Below, piece after piece: positions 31,013-35,768 of a stretch of DNA of 35,768 bases. Origin of the DNA: Mesorhizobium sp. (GTDB taxonomy: Bacteria; Pseudomonadota; Alphaproteobacteria; Rhizobiales; Rhizobiaceae); contig NZ_JANINM010000292.1 of assembly GCF_024509055.1 (NCBI RefSeq), forward strand, positions 1 to 35,768, read 5' to 3'. Below the pieces are notes generated by a model. It was given only the letters and a program-made list of their open reading frames with translations. It did no database searches and was not told the DNA's origin. Every line of letters begins with the position of its first letter. Positions within the stretch are counted from its first letter, which is position 1. The position numbers and the translations under genes are program-made.

Positions 31013-32911
31013 TCATTCGGCTGAGTAGATCGCTCGTTGGGCTGCCGCTTCCTTGCTCATGCCCGTCGCGGACAATTCGCGTTTCAGCGCCTTGATCAGC
31101 GAGCGCTCCACATCGGTCAGAACCCGCTCCGGCGAGAACAGGATCGACAGCCGCCGCCGCACGATCGGCTCCACGACCGGGTTGAACTGCAGTGCGCCCG
31201 CTTCGACGAGAGACTGAACCGAAGACAGGGGCAGGATCGTCGCCAGGCGCATGCGCCTCACAAGCGCAAGCAGGGTCGAAAGCGAATTGACCTCCATCTG
31301 CGGCGCGAAATGCCCATCGATTTCGGCGGCCGCCTTGTCGAGGATCTGGCGCAGGCCGTAGGCGCTGCCGGGCAGGGCAAGCGGGATGTTCAGGGCGTTT
31401 CGCAGCGACACCTGCCCCGGCGGCAGAACCGCCTTCGCCGGGTTGGACACCACCCCGAATAGATCCTCGATGGCAAGGTCGATCTGCCAGGAACGCGACA
31501 CCTGGGCTTCGACGAGAGCAAAGCCGATCTCGCCCGCGTCGACCCAGCGGCGCAGCGTTTCTGTGGGGCCTTCGAGGATTTTCAGTCGCACTGTCGGATG
31601 CAGGTTCGACAAGTCGTCCAAGGCCCTGGCGAGGGCGCGGGCGAGGGGTCCTTCATGGTGGATCATCGGCAGCACGCCGATCGCCAGCCGCTCGCGTCTT
31701 GCGCTGGCATAGTGGGCCGCGCCCTCGGCGATCCGGTCGCAGGCCTGCGTTGCCGGCCTCAGCAGAGCCGCAAGCTTCGCGGTGCTTGCATTCGCCTCGA
31801 GTCCGGTTCGGCGGCGAAGAAACAGGTCGCCCTTTATTGTCCGCTCCAATTTCCGCAACTGGTTGGAAAGGGCGGGCTGCGCGACGCGCAGGTGCCTGGC
31901 GGCGCCGCTTATGCTGAGATGGTCCGACATTGCGAGGAAATAGCGGATCTGTTTCAGCGTGATCCGAGGTTCGTAGCGCATCACCGAACCGGGGGCTGCC
32001 AGCGCGTTTCTGAGCGCCTCGACATAGGCTAGCGCGGCAGGCTCGCGGGAGGATAACCGCGCCACGACCGGACTGACCAATTCCACCGGCAGTCTTGCAA
32101 GCGACAGATTGAGCCGTTCGACGCTCGCCATCACCAGGCTCCGTGGCGCGAGCAGGTTGAACGGGGTAGGTTCGCGCAAAAGCCGCGCGAACGTGCCCAC
32201 ATCCTCCTCTATGACTACGGGCTCGGGAAGGTCGTGCGTGTCGCAATAGGCGCGCGCCTGCCGAAGCTGCGCCTCGCCGAGCGGTGGCAGGAACAACGGT
32301 GCTTTCCGCAGCAGTTCGAAGCCGACTGTTCCATCGCCGTCCCGGTGACGATTGCCGCCGCTGACAGCCACCCATTCGTCCCGCAGCAGCGGCAGGCTGT
32401 CGTCCCCTTCATCCTCTTGGGCGTAGTCCAGCACGATGCGGGCGGAGGGGCTTGCCCCCTCCGGTTTGTGGTCGGCCGCGCTCCGCTCGAGCACATGCAC
32501 ATAGGGCGCACGGCCGAGCGCGAAATGCGTGGTCGCGATGATGTCGGGAGACAACTCCCGGATGGTTCGTGCGGCCATGCTCGCCGCGCGTGACAGGCGA
32601 CCAGCCATGAATTGCAGCGGCGAGATGATCTCCAGCCGCTTGATGGGAGCGGATTGATCAGCTCGAAGGATGGTCTCTGCCGCTTCCACGGCCTGTAGGA
32701 GCGGCTCGACCGATTGGTAGAGCCAGCGCGCCGCCTCGGTCGGGTAGTGTCCTCGGGGCCCTCGCTGAAACAGCGTCATCCCCAGTTCCCGCTCAAGCGC
32801 GTCGATGTTTTCGCTGACGGTCGCCGCGGCGACATTCGCATAGGCGGCGGCTTCCGCCTGATTCTTGAACTGGCAGGCAAGGAGGAAATAGGAAAGCTGC
32901 GCCGTCTCCAA
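31013..32911 (-). CDS. Two LysR-type regulators fused in one polypeptide, TTG start
   Basis: A 632-residue protein, twice the usual LysR length. Residues 1-60 form a LysR helix-turn-helix (AQLSYFLLACQFKNQAEAA, ATVSENIDALERELGMTLFQR), followed by a degenerate effector domain to about 300. A second, more canonical helix-turn-helix starts near 315 (LKQIRYFLAMSDHLSISGAA, QPALSNQLRKLERTIKGDLFLRR), followed by a full effector domain (RLAIGVLPMIH to about 610). The frame is continuous with no stop or shift between halves. The start is TTG 32911 with GGAGG four bases upstream. It faces the amidohydrolase-ubiX operon and is its likely regulator. A single chain with two DNA-binding heads could contact two half-sites without dimerising, but that is inference. 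Confidence 0.9.
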   Translation of the reverse strand: METAQLSYFLLACQFKNQAEAAAYANVAAATVSENIDALERELGMTLFQRGPRGHYPTEAARWLYQSVEPLLQAVEAAETILRADQSAPIKRLEIISPLQFMAGRLSRAASMAARTIRELSPDIIATTHFALGRAPYVHVLERSAADHKPEGASPSARIVLDYAQEDEGDDSLPLLRDEWVAVSGGNRHRDGDGTVGFELLRKAPLFLPPLGEAQLRQARAYCDTHDLPEPVVIEEDVGTFARLLREPTPFNLLAPRSLVMASVERLNLSLARLPVELVSPVVARLSSREPAALAYVEALRNALAAPGSVMRYEPRITLKQIRYFLAMSDHLSISGAARHLRVAQPALSNQLRKLERTIKGDLFLRRRTGLEANASTAKLAALLRPATQACDRIAEGAAHYASARRERLAIGVLPMIHHEGPLARALARALDDLSNLHPTVRLKILEGPTETLRRWVDAGEIGFALVEAQVSRSWQIDLAIEDLFGVVSNPAKAVLPPGQVSLRNALNIPLALPGSAYGLRQILDKAAAEIDGHFAPQMEVNSLSTLLALVRRMRLATILPLSSVQSLVEAGALQFNPVVEPIVRRRLSILFSPERVLTDVERSLIKALKRELSATGMSKEAAAQRAIYSAE

Positions 32912-33081
32912 CGAACCTCCAGATGTCCGTGCGGGATTCCCGATGTCGGAACCGGTTTAGGCCATTACGCGGCCAAGCGAAATCGCCGTATTCGGAAGCA
33001 GACAGCAGTTCGATTCGCTTGCGGAAGCGAGCTGCGAGGACATCCATGGAACAAGCCAGATTGGCAAAAGGCCAGCCGCTG

Positions 33082-33156
33082 TGGCTGGGGCGCCAGGATT
33101 CGAACCTGGGAATGTCGGTACCAAAAACCGATGCCTTACCGCTTGGCGACGCCCCA
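33082..33156 (-). tRNA. tRNA-Gln (TTG anticodon)
   Basis: On the minus strand a full cloverleaf can be drawn: acceptor TGGGGCG/CGCCCCA, D arm in GCCAAGCGGTAAGGC, anticodon stem TCGGT/ACCGA around loop TTTTGGT with anticodon TTG, T arm CCAGG-TTCGAAT-CCTGG, discriminator G and an encoded CCA. TTG reads the Gln codon CAA. The first pair is U-A, as usual for tRNA-Gln. A short hairpin at 33015-33030 (TCGCTT/AAGCGA) lies 51 bases past its 3' end and may help termination. Confidence 0.97.
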
Positions 33157-33292
33157 GCAGGCGGGCCGTGCCCGCTGCGCGCGGCCTTATAGGACGAGCC
33201 GCCGCAAAGCTCAATGCCATGTTGGCGGCCGAAAGGGAATGATCCACGGGTCAGAATGTCGCTTAACCGTGACACTCTTGTCGGCCGATTTG

Positions 33293-33637
33293 CTATTCGC
33301 CCCACACGCCGAGCTCGTTGCCGGCCGGATCGGTGAAATGGAACCGCCTGCCGCCTGGGAAGGAAAAGATCGGCCTGACGATGGTGCCGCCGGCATTCTC
33401 GACCGCTTCCAGTGTGTCTTCCAAGTTTTCGGAATAGAGCACGGGCAGCGGCCTGGCGCCCGCTTCGCCTGCATCGGCCTGGAAGCCGCCGTCGAGTCCT
33501 TCGGCAAAAGCGGAGTAGGTTGGGCCGTAATCCGTGAAGGACCAGGCAAAGGCCGCGCTGTAGAAGGACTTGACGCTGTCCAGGGTCCCACCGGTGGCCG
33601 GTAGCTCCAGATAGTCGAGTTTTCCATTGAGTTTCAT
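33293..33637 (-). CDS. VOC-family (glyoxalase / bleomycin-resistance fold) protein
   Basis: A 114-residue single-domain VOC protein. Beta-alpha-beta-beta-beta units are visible: KLDYLELPATGGTLDSVKSFYSAAFAWSF at the front and VENAGGTIVRPIFSFPGGRRFHFTDPAGNELGVW at the back, the latter being the standard metal-ligand strand ending with a Glu. Members bind small molecules, isomerise, or sequester drugs such as bleomycin; no specific activity can be read here. I use ATG 33637, seven bases after GGAG, rather than the GTG one codon earlier. The striking feature is an SOS-type operator just upstream, suggesting induction by DNA damage. Confidence 0.85.
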   Translation of the reverse strand: MKLNGKLDYLELPATGGTLDSVKSFYSAAFAWSFTDYGPTYSAFAEGLDGGFQADAGEAGARPLPVLYSENLEDTLEAVENAGGTIVRPIFSFPGGRRFHFTDPAGNELGVWGE

Positions 33638-33653
33638 CACGCTACTCCACTAT

Positions 33654-33668
33654 GTTCCTGTTATGTTC
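33654..33668 (-). promoter_or_regulatory. SOS box (LexA operator) upstream of the VOC gene
   Basis: GTTC (33654-33657), seven bases, GTTC (33665-33668) is exactly the GTTC-N7-GTTC direct repeat known as the alphaproteobacterial LexA operator. It lies 16 bases upstream of ATG 33637 and overlaps a candidate -10 (TATAGA on the minus strand at 33672-33667), the place expected for LexA repression. Confidence 0.7.
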
Positions 33669-33699
33669 TATATGGTGGCGTTTGGGGCGGCAAGTCTTT

Positions 33700-33728
33700 T
33701 TGACGCAGCTTTTGCTTAATCGATTTTA
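33700..33728 (+). promoter_or_regulatory. Candidate ppdK promoter
   Basis: TTGACG (33700-33705) and ATTTTA (33723-33728) with a 17-base spacer, about 120 bases before the ppdK start. The -10 match is weak and the leader would be long. Nothing else is evident in 33729-33855. Confidence 0.3.
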
Positions 33729-33855
33729 GCGGCGGCGCTTGCTTCGCCCACACCTTGCCTTTCGCACTGCAGCATCATATCGCTCGAACTGGAAGGGCGG
33801 GGAACCGGGCTTTGGTCCGGGTATTATCTATCTTCCAAGGACTTGGAGGGCGAGC

Positions 33856-35768
33856 ATGACCAAGTGGGTTTACACCTTCGGCGACGGCGCGGCCGAAGGG
33901 CGTGCCGGAGATCGCAACCTTCTCGGCGGCAAGGGCGCCAATCTGGCCGAGATGTGCAGCCTCGGGCTGCCGGTACCGCCGGGCTTCACCATCACCACCG
34001 AAGTCTGCAACGCCTTCTATGCCAACGGCCGCAGCTATCCGGCCGCGCTCGAGGCCGACGTGCTGGGCGCGCTCGATCATATCGGCAACATCACCGGCCG
34101 CCGCTTCGGCGACCCCTCGAAGCTGCTCCTGGTTTCAGTGCGTTCCGGAGCCCGCGCCTCGATGCCCGGTATGATGGATACGGTGCTCAATCTCGGCCTC
34201 AACGACGAGACGGTCGAGGCGCTGGCCAGCGATTCCGGCGATGCCCGCTTTGCCTATGACAGCTACCGCCGCTTTATCCAGATGTATTCCGACGTCGTCA
34301 TGGGCCTAGATCACGAGGTGTTCGAGGAAATCCTGGAGGATGAGAAGGCAAACCTCGGCCACGAGCTCGACACCGAACTGACGGCGGCCGAATGGCAGGG
34401 CGTGATCGGGCTCTACAAGGCCAAGGTGGAGGAGGAGCTCGGCAAGCCGTTCCCTCAGGATCCGCGCGAGCAGCTCTGGGGCGCGATCGGCGCCGTTTTC
34501 TCGAGCTGGATGAACAACCGCGCCATCACCTACCGCCGCCTGCACGACATCCCGGAAAGCTGGGGCACGGCGGTCAACGTCCAGGCCATGGTGTTCGGCA
34601 ATATGGGCGATACGTCCGCCACAGGCGTCGCCTTCACCCGCAATCCTTCGACTGGCGAAAGGCAGCTCTACGGCGAATTCCTGGTCAACGCCCAGGGCGA
34701 GGACGTGGTGGCCGGCATCCGCACGCCGCAGAACATCACCGAGGTGGCGCGCATCGCCGCCGGCTCCGACAAGCCGTCGCTGCAGAAGCTGATGCCCGAT
34801 GCCTTCCAGTCCTTCGTCGACATCTCCGACCGGCTGGAACAGCACTACCGTGACATGCAGGACCTCGAATTCACCATCGAGCGCGGCAAGCTGTGGATGC
34901 TGCAGACCCGCTCCGGCAAGCGCACCGCCAAGGCGGCGCTCAAGATCGCGGTCGAGATGGCCAAGGACGGCCTTATCACCAAGGAGGAAGCTGTCGCCCG
35001 CATCGACCCCGCTTCGCTCGACCAGCTCCTGCATCCGACCATCGACCCCAAGGCCGCGCGCGATGTCATCGGCATGGGCCTGCCTGCCTCTCCCGGCGCC
35101 GCCACCGGCGAGATCGTGTTTTCCTCCGGCGATGCCGAGGACGCCAGGGCGCAAGGCCGCAAGGTGATCCTGGTTCGCATCGAGACCAGCCCCGAGGATA
35201 TCCACGGCATGCATGCCGCCGAAGGCATCCTGACCACGCGCGGCGGCATGACCAGCCATGCCGCGGTGGTGGCGCGCGGCATGGGCAAGCCCTGCGTGTC
35301 CGGCGCCGGCTCGCTGCGCGTCGACTACAAGGCCGGCACGCTGGTCTCGATGGGACAGACCTTCCGCAAGGGCGACGTCATCACCATCGATGGCGGCAAC
35401 GGCCAGGTGCTCAAGGGCGCCGTCGCCATGCTGCAGCCTGAACTCTCGGGCGATTTCGCCGCCATCATGGAATGGGCCGACGCCGCGCGCCGTATGAAGG
35501 TGCGCACCAATGCCGAGACGCCGCTCGACGCGCGCATGGCGCGCTCGTTCGGTGCCGAGGGCATCGGCTTGTGCCGCACCGAGCACATGTTCTTCGACGG
35601 CGCCCGCATCGTCGCCATGCGCGAGATGATCCTTGCCGACACCGAGAAGGACCGGCGCGCCGCCCTCGACAAGCTCCTGCCGATGCAGCGTTCCGACTTC
35701 CTCGAACTGTTCGAGATCATGGCCGGCCTGCCGGTGACGATCCGCCTGCTCGACCCGCCGCTGCACGA
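33856..35768 (+). CDS. ppdK: Pyruvate, phosphate dikinase, N-terminal two-thirds
   Basis: The frame runs from ATG 33856 to the end of the window without a stop, giving 637 residues of an enzyme that is normally about 890. PPDK interconverts pyruvate, ATP and phosphate with phosphoenolpyruvate, AMP and pyrophosphate. The nucleotide-binding domain begins with TFGDGAAEGR, LLGGKGANLAEMCSLGLPVPPGF and SVRSGARASMPGMMDTVLNLGLN. The phosphohistidine is H468 in GGMTSHAAVVARGMGKPC. The PEP/pyruvate domain starts near 520 (GAEGIGLCRTEHMFF) and continues outside the window. GGAGG lies six to seven bases before the ATG. In rhizobia this enzyme helps balance pyruvate and PEP during growth on organic acids. 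Confidence 0.97.
   Translation, partial: MTKWVYTFGDGAAEGRAGDRNLLGGKGANLAEMCSLGLPVPPGFTITTEVCNAFYANGRSYPAALEADVLGALDHIGNITGRRFGDPSKLLLVSVRSGARASMPGMMDTVLNLGLNDETVEALASDSGDARFAYDSYRRFIQMYSDVVMGLDHEVFEEILEDEKANLGHELDTELTAAEWQGVIGLYKAKVEEELGKPFPQDPREQLWGAIGAVFSSWMNNRAITYRRLHDIPESWGTAVNVQAMVFGNMGDTSATGVAFTRNPSTGERQLYGEFLVNAQGEDVVAGIRTPQNITEVARIAAGSDKPSLQKLMPDAFQSFVDISDRLEQHYRDMQDLEFTIERGKLWMLQTRSGKRTAKAALKIAVEMAKDGLITKEEAVARIDPASLDQLLHPTIDPKAARDVIGMGLPASPGAATGEIVFSSGDAEDARAQGRKVILVRIETSPEDIHGMHAAEGILTTRGGMTSHAAVVARGMGKPCVSGAGSLRVDYKAGTLVSMGQTFRKGDVITIDGGNGQVLKGAVAMLQPELSGDFAAIMEWADAARRMKVRTNAETPLDARMARSFGAEGIGLCRTEHMFFDGARIVAMREMILADTEKDRRAALDKLLPMQRSDFLELFEIMAGLPVTIRLLDPPLH

Noticed and set aside
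31013..32911. Double LysR as a sequencing or assembly artefact joining two genes
   Set aside because: The frame is continuous, both halves are divergent in sequence, and the linker carries a normal end of an effector domain; a single fused gene is the simpler reading, though I cannot exclude an error.
1..35768. Mobile elements, CRISPR arrays and attachment sites
   Set aside because: I found no transposase or integrase-like translation, no regularly spaced repeats, and no duplicated tRNA 3' end beside tRNA-Gln. The unusual cluster therefore shows no direct sign of recent insertion.

Overview
The window is GC-rich, tightly packed alphaproteobacterial chromosome, most likely from a Rhizobiales species close to Mesorhizobium. 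The grounds are a CcrM-type methyltransferase, the mutY / DUF721 / DsbA / smc block, a BTLCP cysteine peptidase, PPDK, and a LexA box of the alphaproteobacterial GTTC-N7-GTTC type. I see no insertion sequence, prophage, CRISPR array or rRNA. Both window ends cut genes: the CcrM-like gene on the left and ppdK on the right.

Positions 1-7138 are housekeeping: the end of a CcrM-like methyltransferase, a mutY-HAD pair on the minus strand, and on the plus strand a DUF721 protein, a DsbA-like lipoprotein and a complete SMC ATPase. Positions 7152-16394 form an oxidative sugar module. An aldose 1-epimerase diverges from an operon of a FadR-type regulator, an IlvD/Edd aldonate dehydratase with all three Fe-S cysteines, a XylB-like sugar dehydrogenase and an AraD1/GguC-type 2-keto-3-deoxy-aldonate dehydratase. 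A complete ABC importer of the spermidine/putrescine type follows in the same direction. This resembles non-phosphorylative pentose oxidation towards 2-oxoglutarate semialdehyde, but the importer type is unexpected for a sugar.

Positions 16452-19648 hold an XRE-cupin regulator diverging from a small cupin and a 652-residue FMN/Fe-S/FAD oxidoreductase of the trimethylamine-dehydrogenase type, with AT-rich inverted repeats between them. Positions 19775-21502 carry a BTLCP peptidase and a DUF2076 protein.

Positions 21774-32911 are the most unusual part. They contain a LuxR-type regulator diverging from a berberine-bridge-type FAD oxidoreductase; a histidine/phenylalanine ammonia-lyase homologue whose cofactor-forming Ala-Ser-Gly is replaced by Gly-Ala-Gly; and, diverging from it, an overlapping operon of cyclic-amidohydrolase, N-carbamoyl-amino-acid hydrolase-type M20 peptidase, UbiD decarboxylase and UbiX flavin prenyltransferase. 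A protein made of two LysR regulators in tandem faces this operon. I infer an uncharacterised catabolic pathway for a nitrogenous (hetero)aromatic or cyclic-ureide compound.

Positions 33082-35768 carry tRNA-Gln(TTG), a small VOC protein behind a near-perfect SOS box, and the start of ppdK.
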